Assembly (NCBI GenBank): GCA_029582155.1
Contig: CM055895.1
Coordinates: 48,022,807-48,086,806, forward strand
Length of the DNA: 64,000 nucleotides
Direction of reading: 5' to 3'
Origin: Panopea generosa
Taxonomy: Eukaryota; Mollusca; Bivalvia; Adapedonta; Hiatellidae
The notes below the pieces were generated by a model. That model ran no database searches and had not been told where the DNA came from. It worked only from the letters and a program-made list of their open reading frames with translations. Below, one piece after another: positions 1 to 11,980 of the stretch. The position numbers were made by a program, and so were the translations under genes. How positions within the stretch are numbered: position 1 is the first letter of the stretch; the number at the start of each line of letters is the position of its first letter.

Positions 1-1090
1 GGAGTGTCACTATCAGAACGTATAACCATTTGGTAATATCAATCCCGGAGTGTCACTATCAGAACGTATAACCATATGGTAAAAGTAATCCCGGAGTGTC
101 ACTATCAGAACGTATAACCATATGGTAATGATAATCCCGGAGTGTCACTATCAGAACGTATAACCATATGGTAATATTTAATTCTAAGTGTCACTATCAG
201 AACGTATAACCATATGGTTACATTAAGTTCTAAGTGTCACAATAAGAACGTATACACATATGGTAACATTTATTTCTAAGTGTCACAATTAGAACGTATA
301 AACATATGGTAACATTTATTTCTAAGTGTCACAATTAGAACGTATAAACATATGGTAACATTTATTTCTAAGTGTCACAATTAGAACGTATAACCATATG
401 TTAACATTTATTTCTAAGTGTCACAATTAGAACGTATAAACATATGGTAACATTTATTTCTAAGTGTCACAATTAGAACGTATAAACATATGGTAACATT
501 TATTTCTAAGTGTCACAATTAGAATGTATAAACATATGGTAACATTTATTTGTAAGTGTCACTATCAGAACGTATAACCATATGCTAATAATAATCCCGG
601 AGTGTCACTATCAGAACGTATAACTCTATGGTAAAAGTAATCCCGGAGTGTCACTATCAAAACGTATAACCATATGGTAACATTTAGTTCTAAGTGTCAC
701 AATCAGAACGTATAAACATATGGTAACATTTATTTCTAAGTGTCACAATTAGAACGTATAAACATATGGTTACATTTATTTCTTAGTGTCACAATCAGAA
801 CGTATAAACACATGGTAACATTTATTTCTAAGTGTCACAATTAGAACGTATAAGCATATGGTAATATTTTTTCTAAGCATCACTATCAGAACGTATAAAC
901 ATATGGTAACATTTATTTCTAAGTGTCACAATCACAACGTATAAACATATGGTAACATTTATTTCTAAGTGTCACAATTAGAACGTATAAACATATGGTA
1001 ACATTTATTTCTAAGTGTCACAATCAGAACGTATAAACATATGGTAACATTTATTTCTAAGCATCACTATCAGAACGTATAACCATATGG
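1..1090. repeat. 46-bp minisatellite array, about 23 copies
   Basis: Successive units begin GGAGTGTCACTATCAGAACG at 1, 47 and 93, which gives a 46-base period. The first and a middle group of units carry the GGAGTGTCACTATC form; the rest carry AAGTGTCACAATTAG. Most units include the self-complementary hexamer CATATG. The array is cut by the left edge of the window. It probably lies in intron 1 of the truncated protease gene whose first exon is at 5104-5143. Confidence 0.95.
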
Positions 1091-1302
1091 AAAGGTTTAT
1101 TTTCAAATTTTAATATTTAGCATAATTGTTATGCCGTCAAGGGCTAACAGACGATCGATATACCTAACCACTCTTTCCTATGACCCTGAAGGTTTTTTTT
1201 CTTTCTCGAGCACACCCATCTACTTTATAACTTCCAACTTCAATCAGCGGTGAATGGCAATGAGACGTAATCTTATAAATTAATTATCAATTTGACTCTT
1301 TT

Positions 1303-1347
1303 TGGCCGGGGTTCGGACTCACGCGATACCGACTGAGCAAACTGGGA
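1303..1347 (-). repeat. Partial tRNA-like SINE head (family C)
   Basis: On the minus strand a TTTGCTCAGTCGGTA A-box-like stretch is followed almost directly by GAGTCCGAACCCCGGCC, a B-box-like stretch. The middle of the tRNA-like head is deleted. It resembles the longer copies at 7022-7130, 24000-24102 and 25868-26000. Confidence 0.5.
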
Positions 1348-1374
1348 CCGGCTGCCAGTTTACAAATATCTTGA

Positions 1375-1505
1375 AATGGTCTGAGGCGCCATCTCAAGAT
1401 CACTTACCGCTCATCGCTAAGGTCGTAGATTCGAGTCTCGCTCGCTCCAAAAAGCGAAGAACGGTTGTTCTACTAAGTCTGATCCATCAGAGATCTTCCA
1501 CCACC
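1375..1505 (+). repeat. tRNA-derived SINE, family A, truncated
   Basis: The head reads TGGTCTGAGGCGCCATCTCA then GGTCGTAGATTCGAGTCTCG, a class II (Leu/Ser-like) tRNA pattern with a B box and a long variable region. The body following the head matches the minus-strand copies at 42665-42905 and 49620-49866. An open frame across it is incidental. Confidence 0.65.
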
Positions 1506-1805
1506 ATTAAAACTAGAAGTGCTATAAACATGTATAACCGGAAATGTGTTGAAAATGGCGTTAAAATGTTACCACACGAACACTCTCCAGTTTGCAAGGC
1601 ATACGCTTTAGCGTGACGTCACCATCAAAGCATATTGTATATTGTTAACGATTTATACGTACTTGATGTGGAAATTGACCAACGGCTGCAGCACTTCCGC
1701 CGACAATGTGTGCGTCAATATCCGGTAAAAGACTGTGAGGTCCAGGTAATGCTGTAATCGAAAGTAACATTATTTAAGTTGACAAGGGCTCAAATACTAC
1801 TAACA

Positions 1806-2010
1806 AACCAGACCAGACTACGACGAGCGCGCCTAGCTACAATGCAACCCATAGCTCGTCATAGTCTGGTCTGTACATTTATGTCTGGTTATTCACAAAT
1901 AATTATCTCCATATTATATAAATTATCATACATCAGAAATTCCGTTGTTGTGAGTTAAATTGTCTCCCTTTATGAAATAAAATATAAATAAATTCACTGT
2001 ATCTTCAAGT
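1806..2010. mobile_element. Dispersed element, family D, with 19-base hairpin arms
   Basis: AGACCAGACTACGACGAGC at 1810-1828 is the near-perfect reverse complement (18 of 19) of 1854-1872, with a loop of about 25 bases. The flank through about 2010 matches, in opposite orientation, 55378-55805: for example TGTACATTTATGTCTGGTTA here against its reverse complement there. No protein is encoded. This is a non-autonomous element of uncertain class. Confidence 0.6.
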
Positions 2011-2296
2011 ATCAAATTATGCAGGTATGAAGGTTCCAGGCACATCTTTGTTAAATTATTTATGCTATCAGCAAAATATCAAATATATTTATATTGATAT
2101 GGGGTGGAGTTGGGGGAGGGGTAGCGCTAGTATAAAATAGTTGAAATCGGACAGAGTATTTTATTTAATACAACAAATTATTTGTAAAAATGAGGGGATG
2201 GGGTAGGTGATGGTCTTAGGCAGGTAGCAAAAGGACTATTCGATGATATAAAAAAAAACGGATGGTGGGACTGCGGTAAAATTAAAATTAAATATT

Positions 2297-4270
2297 GATT
2301 ATTAGATCTTTATTACTGATTGAATACTGTCCATTCGACCTTTACGGCATATCATATATTGACCATTCGACTTTAACTGCATATTGAAGAGACCATTTAA
2401 ATTCGACTGTAGATTAAAGTGACCATTCAAACGTAAAAGCAGACTGTAGTGACAATTCAACCTCAACTGTTGATTGAAGTGACCATTCAACCTCAACTAT
2501 TCCTCTATTGTAGATTAAAGTGACCATTCAACTGTTACAGCAGAAAGAAGTGACCAGTCAACCTCAACTGCTGATTGAAGTGACCATTCAACCTTTACTT
2601 ACCTCTACTGTAGATTAAAGTGACCATTCAACCTTTACAACTGACAGAAGTGACCATTCAACCTCAACTGCTGATTAAAGTGACCATTCAACCTTTACTG
2701 TAGATTGAAGTGACCATTTAACCTCTTCTATTGATTAAAGTGACCATTCAATCTTTACTGTAAATTAAAGCTGCCACTCAAACTTTTAAAAGATTAAAGT
2801 GACTATTTAACGTTTACTGGAGATTGAATTGACCATTTAACCTCTACTGTAGATTAAAGTGACCATTCAACCTTTACTGTAAATTAAGTGACCATTCAAC
2901 CTTTACTGTATATTGAAGTGATCATTTAACCTCTACTGTAGATTAAAGTGACCATTCAACCTTTACTGTAAATTAAGCGACCATTCAACCTTTACTGTAG
3001 ATAAAAGTGACCATTCAACCTTTACTGTAGATTGAAGTGATCATTTAACCTCTACTGTAGATTAAAGTGACCAGTCAATCTTTATTATAGATTAAAGTGA
3101 CCATCCAACCTCTTCTGACCTCTACTGTAGATTGAAGTGACTATTCAACCTTTACTGCAGATTGTAGTGACTATTTAACCTTTATTGTAGATTACAGTGA
3201 CCATTCAACCTTTACTGTAAATTTAAGTGACAAGTCAACGTTTATTGTATATTAAAGAGACCATTTAACCTCTATTGTAGATTAAAGTGACCATTCAACC
3301 TTTACTGTCGATAAAAGTGACCATTCAACCTTTACTGTAGATTGAAGTAACCATTTAACCTCTACAGTAGATTAAAGTGACCATTCAACCTTTACTATAG
3401 ATTAAAGTGACCATTCAACCTCTTCTGTACCTCTCCTGTAGATTGAAGTGACTATTCAACCTTTACTGCAGATTGTAATGGCCATTTAACCTCTGCTGTA
3501 GATTAAAGTGTCCATTTCAACTCTACTGTAGATTGAAGTGACCATTTAACCTCTACTGTAGATTAAAGTGACCTTTCATCCTTTACTGCAGATTGAAGTG
3601 ACACTTCAACCTCTATTGTAGATTAAAGTGACTATTCGATCTTTACTGTAGATTAAAGTGACCATTCGATCTTTAATGCAGATTGAAGAGACCATTCAAC
3701 CTCTACTGTAATTAAAGTGACCATTCAACCTTTGTTGCAGATTGTAGTGACTATTCAACCTGTACTGTAGATTGTAGAGTTCATTCAACCTCTACTCTAA
3801 ATTAAAGTGACCATTGAACCTTTACTGGAGATTGAAGTGACCCTTCAACCTCTTTTGTAGATTAAAGTGACCATTCGATCTTTGCTGTAAATTAAAGTGA
3901 CTATTCGATCTTTACTGTAGATTGAAGTGATTATTTTAACCTCTACTGTTGATTAAAGAGACAATTTAACCTTTACTGCACATTGTAGTGTTCATTCGAC
4001 GTTTACTGTAGATCGTAGTGACCATCCGACCTTTACTGTAGATCGTAGTGACCATCCGACCTTTACTGTAGATCGTAGTGACCATCCGACCTTTACTGTA
4101 GATCGCAGTGACCATCCGACCTTTACTGTAGATCGTAGTGACCATTCGATCTTTTCTGCAGGTTGAATACTGACTATTCGACCATTATTGCAGTTTTAAT
4201 ACGGACCATTCGACCTTTACTTTATATTAAATACTGCCCATTCGACCTTTACTGCAGATTCAAAGTGACA
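2297..4270. repeat. 30-bp minisatellite array, about 65 copies
   Basis: The modal unit contains AAAGTGACCATTCAACCTTT followed by ACTGTAGATT, period 30. Near 4010-4140 a diverged subgroup (GTAGTGACCATCCGACCTTT) is repeated with almost no change about five times, suggesting recent local amplification. A small open frame on the minus strand is a by-product of a period divisible by three. Confidence 0.95.
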
Positions 4271-5096
4271 TTGACCAAGGTGTGTATTTTTTTCATATTG
4301 GCATCCAACTAGACATCAAGTACCAACCCAGGACATAATTATAATAAGATATCAATTCAGAGCATCTTTAAATACCGAAGTGTTTGGATAAGACCTGAAT
4401 GTACATTATGCTGAGTTTAAGGTGGCCTTAAATACAATAATCGAAGTATTCTTCTCATGTGCATCCACAGTCGTCGCTAATTATACAAAAGGCCCTAATG
4501 TATGGGCGTAGACGTGGATGTGGCAATTAATTAATATTTTAAGTTAATAACTTTTCTACATTTTTTAGCTCATTTCCAAACATTTTTTAATTTTATTTTG
4601 TATGCCTCATTTCTCATTTGATCTTGTTTTATGAGTTTTTTCAGCCGCATCACTATCAAATTCGTGTCTACGCCCCTGCAATGATTGAAATCGGCATATT
4701 TAAACTTAAAAATCACAATTGCACACACCTTATTTGCCTATTTCCTGTAGCCGGAATGTAGTCAGGCCGGCCGGAATGTAGTCGGGCCAGCCGGAATCTG
4801 ACCAGGATTTAGTAACGCCTTAAAACTTAACTAGATCGGTTTAAGTACCGAAACTGGCAGTACTACGAGACCACACTCTAACATTCAATATTCTGAAAGT
4901 TTCAGCACAGTTGTAAGGAATGTGTAGGTCGGCCTTAAGTCCCGTCTCCTCGGTTGTAGAATAATTGCTGATTTAAACTTTAAATCAATTGTAAAAGAAC
5001 AAAGGAATTAAACACTAGCCACGATATAAGCTCATCCCGCTCCCAGCATATTTACGAGTAGAAATATATTTTATGCCAACTAAACTATATTTTATG
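4271..5096. other. No gene recognised; presumed intron 1 of the truncated protease gene
   Basis: AT-rich sequence with no coherent reading frame on either strand. A short imperfect repeat, GCCGGAATGTAGTC, occurs around 4750-4795. I searched for the protease second exon (Cys-Gly-Gln, then an IVGG-type motif) on the minus strand and did not find it, so that exon must lie beyond base 1. Confidence 0.4.
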
Positions 5097-5103
5097 CACT
5101 CAC

Positions 5104-5143
5104 CTAATGCAAATCCAATCAGAAAAAATCCGAGCAAAATCAT
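5104..5143 (-). CDS. First coding exon (signal peptide) of a third, truncated secreted-protein gene, probably a protease paralogue
   Basis: ATG at 5143 opens MILLGFFLIGFAL, a hydrophobic signal peptide core. The exon ends after one base of the next codon at a GGTGAGTGC donor (GT at 5103-5102). This architecture (short signal exon, phase 1, GTGAGT donor, TATA box about 55 bases upstream) is the same as exon 1 of both complete protease genes at 30731 and 47041. The orientation and head-to-tail spacing also match. The upstream in-frame ATG at 5218 is less likely, because it precedes the TATA box and would put a non-hydrophobic stretch ahead of the signal. Membership of the protease family is inferred; no catalytic exon is in the window. 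Confidence 0.65.
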
Positions 5144-5196
5144 CTTGACGTTTAGAGCTTCAGAAAGTCTGAATTCTAAAACAGCAGGGGAACTCG

Positions 5197-5205
5197 TTTT
5201 ATATA
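5197..5205 (-). promoter_or_regulatory. TATA box of the truncated third gene
   Basis: The minus strand reads TATATAAAA here, 54 bases upstream of the ATG at 5143. A GATA-type motif (CTGATAAG, minus strand) lies about 15 bases further upstream. A start site about 30 bases downstream would leave a short 5' UTR. Confidence 0.65.
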
Positions 5206-5584
5206 ACGGTCCTGACACTGCTTATCAGTAGCGTCGTGTCGGGATATGTAACAGTGAGGCCAGGTCGTACAATGGCCTGGGCCTACTGCACGCGTCACAG
5301 ATAATGGAATTCGTTTAGTACAGTCTTGCTCATACATAAGTTCAAAACGATTAAGATTCAGTACGTTTTAAGGGCTTAACATCCTCATAGTATTAAGTTT
5401 AAAACTCAGAATTTCCATTGTTTTAATACTTTCAATAGCAAATCACTGTAGTTATAAAATGTAATTATTCTTCTCAATATTATGATTGATTGATTGATTC
5501 AAGCATTCGGACAAACAACGGCGATTTGCAAAGTATTTCAAAATGAGCATTGTTTAGATGTTATATGCGTATTATTTTTTTTTA

Positions 5585-5794
5585 TAAATTAGTAGTTTCT
5601 CTCTAACAAATACCTTGGACAAGATAACTGCAATGATTTTCGTAATGAATATTATTTTAAGTTTTAGTTTTATAAACTAAACCGTTCTTAGTTTCAGCCA
5701 ATCAGATCTTACTTGCTGATTCAAATTTTTCTTCTGCACAAAGTGTCAAAACGTTTGTCTTTGAAAAAGAAAGCGTCGTAGACGATCAAGACTC
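5585..5794 (+). mobile_element. Partial copy of MITE family E
   Basis: Shares GCCAATCAGATCTTACTT and ACAAGATAACTGC with the complete element at 50667-51068, and ends in a diverged version of its right terminal repeat (GATCAAGACTC). The left terminal repeat was not found, so this copy looks truncated. It is immediately followed by a trinucleotide tract. Confidence 0.6.
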
Positions 5795-5811
5795 TGTTGC
5801 TGTTGTTGTTG

Positions 5812-5854
<43 letters not shown>

Positions 5855-5925
5855 GGCTGCTGCTGATGTTGTTGTTGTTGTTGTTGTTGTTGTTGCTGTT
5901 GTTGCTGTTGCTGTTGTTGCTATTG
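5795..5925. repeat. (GTT/GCT)n microsatellite
   Basis: About 130 bases of uninterrupted TTG and CTG triplets, with a pure GCT core near 5820-5850. It lies in the spacer between gene 1 and the truncated gene, with no host reading frame. Confidence 0.95.
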
Positions 5926-6097
5926 CATACTGAGACAGTATTCTAAGCGCTACCACACTGGAGTATCATGCCGTAGACACATAGTATGATACTTCACCCC
6001 TTCACAAATACTGATGCCGGGTCGACCAGACCTAGAGCTATTCTCTAAATGCTGAGCCACAAGCAAGAACAATTCAAGTAACAATTTCAAGTCTTTG

Positions 6098-6180
6098 GTA
6101 TGGCCCGGCCTGGGATCGAACCCACGAACTTTCGTGTGCGAGGCGGGCGCTCTACCTCTAGTTCACCGCTGCAGTTTCGA
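6098..6180 (-). repeat. tRNA-Ala-like sequence (SINE head or tRNA pseudogene)
   Basis: The minus strand reads GAGGTAGAGCGCCCGCCTCG, then GTGGGTTCGATCCCAG, which resemble an A box, an anticodon region and a B box. The T stem pairs, but the anticodon and acceptor stems do not, so a functional tRNA is unlikely. Confidence 0.5.
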
Positions 6181-6903
6181 AGGTTTAGACAAGAATGGCG
6201 TGAACTTAACAGACCTTTTAGTATATATATATGTTCTTGCTTTTGCCAGATTTCTCCAAGCACTGCTATGTGACGTACACAAGCAGGCAGAGCTGGTAGG
6301 GATATGGGGTCGTTCTCTCACTCAAGGCATCATAACACACTAATTGGTAAGAGGAATTGTTCCCGCTGGGTAGTCGCGTAATGGCGGTGAAAAAATAGCC
6401 CTTGTTTCGTTTTATTTAATATGCATTTTTCCTAATTTTAATGCTCATTTTGTGAATTAAATTGTACTATTGATGTATAAGAAGAAAAATATGATGCTTG
6501 GAATTAGAGGAATTACTACATTATGTCTGAAGTCTACTTCCACTTTGTCAACAGTGTACTCGTACACTGAATAGAAACGATCACTTAACATAACCACTGT
6601 CTCATAGAATACTGGAAGGTTAACCATTGTTCTAATACACCCATCTCCACAAGTTACTACTAACTTTCCAATTAAAATCAGCGATGAGAGACGAATGATA
6701 ATGCGATGCAATGTTGTTTTTTAATCTGATTTAAACATATGTTGTTGCCAAATATGTACAAGTACAGTGCAATTGGGTCGGGCCACGCAACAAGTGATAC
6801 CCACATTAGTTACGGTCCTTCCCTGAAACTGAGTTTACATAAACATAATTAATAACATGAATTAACATAGAGTTGAGTTAACTAATGTTGCTTTTCACAA
6901 ACA

Positions 6904-7021
6904 TGCATGCACGCACACACTCAACCACACATACACACTCGCACGCACATACACTGGAGAGAGAGAAAAGAAAAAGGAGACGATTTTAGAGAGAGGGGTG
7001 ATAGAGAGAGAGAGAGAGAGA
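6904..7021. repeat. (AC)n and (GA)n simple repeats
   Basis: A CA-rich stretch (6904-6955) is followed by GA-rich sequence ending in a pure GAGAGA run (about 7005-7020). It directly abuts the SINE head at 7022. Confidence 0.85.
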
Positions 7022-7130
7022 TTTTATTAATCATCACGGAGACAGTGGCCGGGCGGGTATTCGAACTCACGACCCATGGATTGTTAGTCAGACGAGCTAC
7101 CGACTGAGCTAACCGTTCCCGGTACGAACA
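7022..7130 (-). repeat. tRNA-derived SINE, family C
   Basis: The minus strand carries GGTTAGCTCAGTCGGTAGC (A box) and GTGAGTTCGAATACCCG (B box), then ACTGTCTCCGTGATGATT, which is also found after the head of the plus-strand copy at 25868. The anticodon stem does not pair well, so it is a SINE and not a working tRNA. Confidence 0.65.
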
Positions 7131-7236
7131 CATAAAGATAATACTATTATATCTACAATGGTCATCGGTTTACACTCATCAGTCTTATGGTTTGGCCTCA
7201 TCAAGGGTATATATACAAACTGTTTATACTATTTTT

Positions 7237-7242
7237 TTTATT
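7237..7242 (-). terminator. Candidate polyadenylation signal of protease gene 1
   Basis: AATAAA on the minus strand, about 110 bases past the stop codon at 7351-7353, within an A/T-rich context. Actual use is untested. Confidence 0.45.
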
Positions 7243-7350
7243 TTTTATAGTGTTTTGAGTATAAAATTAATTCTCTTTTAACTTTTCTTGAAAATAGAGC
7301 AACAATACACAAATCACCGGAAAATGAAGCAGGTAGCCTGCTTTCTGTGA

Positions 7351-7448
7351 TTAATAATTTGCCAAAATCCAGTTCTTCAAATAAAAGACATCTGCATAAA
7401 CTCCAGGGTAGTTATCTCGACCGCATCCGAACCCCCAACTGACCACAC
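7351..7448 (-). CDS. Gene 1 exon 8 (C-terminal, S1 pocket wall)
   Basis: Encodes residues 236-266, from [15 protein letters not shown] to ILANY and TAA. Trp239-Gly240 and Gly250 form the pocket wall, and Cys243 pairs with Cys215. The acceptor is TATATTTTAG. Confidence 0.95.
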
Positions 7449-10400
7449 CTAAAATATAAGGAGTTATGTATACAAATATGTAGATTAAACGTTTTCATGT
7501 GAGTTATATAGACAGATGGGAAGCGGTAAAATAATACCAGTATATGTCAAACAAAAACACACATGTTAACATATTCATATGTTACTTCAATTGCAAAAAC
7601 AAGTTTTCAAATATCTCTAGATAAAACTAGTACTAAATATTGACGTAAAAGGTGGTCGTGCTGATCTCTAGATAAAACTAGTACTAACTATTGACGTAAA
7701 AGGTGACCGTATCGGGTGATTATCAGAAGTCCTGTGCTCTTCTTCTAGACCATGTGCCATATATAAAATAAGATATTTCAAGATGCCGCCTTAAATATTC
7801 TAAAACGAATAAATTGTAAATCTATATCTAAGTGGAAGAAGTACACAGAGACAAAATGTAATTGATATAGATGGAAAGACACAGTCAGAGGCCAAAATGT
7901 ATCCATATTGATACACAGACGAAGTCCTGGGTCGAAATGCATTAGTAAAATGGATAGGCGCAGTCCTGAGTAGAAATGTATAAATAAAGATAAATAGACG
8001 CATTCTTGAACAGAAATGTACTACTATAGATGGATATACGCAGTACTGAGCAAAAATATATTACTATAGATGGATAGACGCAGTCCTGAGACGAAATGTA
8101 TTAATACAGAATGATAAACGCAGTCTTCAGCACAAGTATATTACTAGAGATGGATAGACGCAATCCTTAGCAGAAATGTATCAATACAGATATATACACG
8201 CAGTCCTGGGCAGAAATGTGTTAATATAGATAGATAGACGCAGTCTTAAGCAGAAATGTATTAATATAGATAGATATACGCAATCCTGAGCAGAAATGTA
8301 TTAATTTAGAAGGATGGACTCAGTTCTGAGCACAAATGTTTTAATACAGATGGAAAGATACAGTCCTGAGCAGAAATGTTATAATATATATATAGATATA
8401 CGCAGTCCTGAGCAGAAATGTGTTAATACAGATGGATCGACACAGTCCTGAGCAGAAATGTATACATATACATTGATATACGCAGTCATGAGCACAAATG
8501 CGTCAATACAGATATATAGACGCAGTCCTGAGTAGAAATGTATTAATATAGATGGATCGACGCTGTCTTGAGCAGAAATGCATTAAAATAGGTGGATAGA
8601 CGCAATCCTGAGCAGAAATGTATTAATATAGATGGATAGACACAGTCTTGAGCAGAAATGTATTAATACAGATGGATAAACGCAGTCGTAAGCAGAAATG
8701 TATTAATTCACATAAATAGAATCAGTCCTGAGCAGATATGTATTAATATAGATGGGATGGATAGACACAGTCCTTAGCAGAAATGTATTAATACAGATGG
8801 ATAAACGCAGTCCTAATCAGAAATGTATTAATTCACATGGGTAGACGCAGTCCTGACCAGAAATGTGTTAATATAGATATATAAACGCAGAGTCTTAAGC
8901 AGAAATGTATTAATATAGATAGATATACGCAGTCCTGAGCAGAAATGTATTAATTTAGACGGATAAACTCAGTTCTGAGCACAAATGTTTTAATACAGAT
9001 GGAAAGATACAGTCCTGAGCAGAAATGTTATAATATATATATAGATATACACAGTCCTGAGCAGAAATGTGTTAATACAGATGGATAGACACAGTCCTGA
9101 GCAGAAATGTATACATATACATTGATATACGCAGTCATGAGCACAAATGTGTCAATACAGATATGTAGACGCAGTCCTGAGTAGAAATGTGTTAATATAG
9201 ATGGATCGACGCTGTCTTGGTCAGAAATGCATTAAAATGGATGGATAGACGCAATCCTGAGCAGAAATGTATTAATATAGATGGATAGACACAGTCTTGA
9301 GCAGAAATGTATTAATACAGATGGATAAATGCATACCTAAGCAGAAATGTATTAATTCACATAGATAGAATCAGTCCTGAGCAGATATGTATAAATATAG
9401 ATGGCATGGATAGACACAGTCCTTAGCAGAAATGTATTAATATAGATGGATAGACACAGTCTTGAGCAGAAATGTATTAATACAGATGGATAAACGCATA
9501 CCTAAGCAGAAATGTATTAATTCACATAGATAGAATCAGTCCTGAGCAGATATGTATTAATATAGATGGCATGGATAGACACAGTCCTGAGCAGAAATGT
9601 ATTAATACAGATGGATAAACGCAGTCCTAAGCAGAAATGTATTAATTCACATGGATAGACGCAGTCCTGAGCAGAAATGTATTCATATAGATGGATAGAC
9701 ACAGTCCTGAGCAGAAATGCATTAATATAGATGGATAAACGCAGTTCTAAGCAGAATTGTGTTAATATAGATGAATCGACGCGGTCTTGACCAGAAATGT
9801 AGTAATATAGATGGATATACGCAGTCCTGAGCAGAAATGCATTAATATAGATGGATAAACGCAGTCCTAAGCAGAAATGTATTAATTCACATGGATAGAA
9901 TCAGTCTTGAGCAGAAATGTATTAATACAGATGGATAAACGCAGTCCTAAGCAGAAATGTATTAATTCACATAGATAGAATCAGTCCTGAGTAGAAATGT
10001 ATTAATATAGATGGCATGGATAGACACAGTCCTGAGCAGAAATGTGTAAATATATATGGATATTCGCTGTCCTGAGCAGAAATGTGTCAATACAGATATA
10101 TAGAGGCAGTCCTGAGCAGAAATGTGTTAATATAGATTGATATACGCAGTCATTATCACAAATGTGTCAATACAGATATATATACGCAGTCCTGAACAGA
10201 AATGTGATAATATAGATGGATATACGAAGTCATGAGCACAAATGTGTCAATACAGATGGATAGACACAGTCTTGAGCAGAAATTTATTAATATAGATGGA
10301 TAGACGCAGTCCTGTGCAGAAATGTATTAATACAAATGGATAGATACAGTCCTGAGCAGAAACGTGTTAATAAAGATGGATATACGCAGTCATGAGCAGA

Positions 10401-11935
10401 AATGTGTCAATACAGATATATAGACGCAGTCCTGAGCAGAAATATGTTAATATAGATGGATAGACACAGTCCTGAGCAGAAATATATTAATGTAGATGGC
10501 ATAGATAGACACAGTTCTGAGCAGAAATATATTAATATAGATGGCATGGATAGGCACAGTCCTGAGCAGAAATGTATTAATATAGATGACATGGATAGAC
10601 ACAGACCTGAGCAAAAATGTATGAATATAGATGGATAGACGCTATCCTGAGCAGAAATGTATTAATATACATGGATAGACACAGTCCTGAGCAGAAATGT
10701 ATTAATATACATTGATATACGCAGTCCTGAGCAGAAATGTATTACTATAGATGGCATGGATAGACACAGTCCTGAGCAGAAATGTATTAATATAGATGGA
10801 TAGACGCAGTCCTGAGCAGAAATGTATTAATATACATGGATAGACACAGTCCTGAGCAGAAATGTATTAATATAGATGGATAGACGCAGTCCTGAGCAGA
10901 AATGTATTAATATAGATGGCATGGATAGACACAGTCCTGAGCAGAAATGTATTAATATAGATGGATAGACGCAGTCCTTAGCAGAAATGTATTAATGTAG
11001 ATGGATAGACGCAGTACTGAGCAGAAATGTGTAATTATAGATGGATTTACGCAGTCCTGAGAAAAAATTTGTCAATATAGGCAGTCCTGAGCAGATATAT
11101 GTTGATATAGATAGATATACGCACTCCTGAGCAGAAATGCGTCAAAACAGATATATAGACGCAGTCCTGAGCAGAAATGTGTCAATACATATATATAAAC
11201 GCAGTCCTGAGCAGAAATGTATAACTATAGATGGATATTCTTAGTCCTGAACAGAAATATGTCAATACAGATGGATAGACGCCGTCTTAAGCAGAAATGT
11301 ATTAATATATAACGATATGCGCAATCCTGAGCAGGAATGTGTTAAAACAGATGAATATACGCAATCCTGAGCAGAAATGTATTAATATATATGAATATGC
11401 ACAGTCCTGAGCAGAAATGCAGATGAATAGACACAGTCTTCGCAGAAATGTAATTTTATATTTGGATATAAGCAGTCCTGAGCAGAAATGTGTTAAAACA
11501 GATGAATATACGCAATCCTGAGCAGAAATGTATTAATATATATGAATATGCACAGTCTTGAGCAGAAATGTGATAATACAGATGAATAGACGCAGTCCTG
11601 AGCAGAAATGTATTAATATATATATATATGGATATGCGCAGTCCTGAGCAGAAATGTGTTAATACAGATGAATAGATGCAGTCCTGAGCAGAAATGTATT
11701 AATATATATGGATATGCGCAGTCCTGAGCAGAAATGTGTTGATACAGATGAATAGACACAGTCTTCGCAGAAATGTAATTTTATATTTGGATTTACGCAG
11801 TCCTGAGCAGAAATGTGTTAAAACAGATGAATATACGCAATCCTGAGCAGAAATGTATTAATATATATGAATATGCGCAGTCCTGAGCAGAAATGTGATA
11901 ATACAGATGAATAGACGCAGTCCTGAGCAGAAATG

Positions 11936-11980
<45 letters not shown>

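Noticed and set aside
1-4270. Possible CRISPR array
   Set aside because: Repeats are head-to-tail without unique spacers, in a eukaryotic genome with spliced genes; they are minisatellites.
6098-6180. Functional tRNA-Ala gene
   Set aside because: A and B box resemblance only; anticodon and acceptor stems do not pair.
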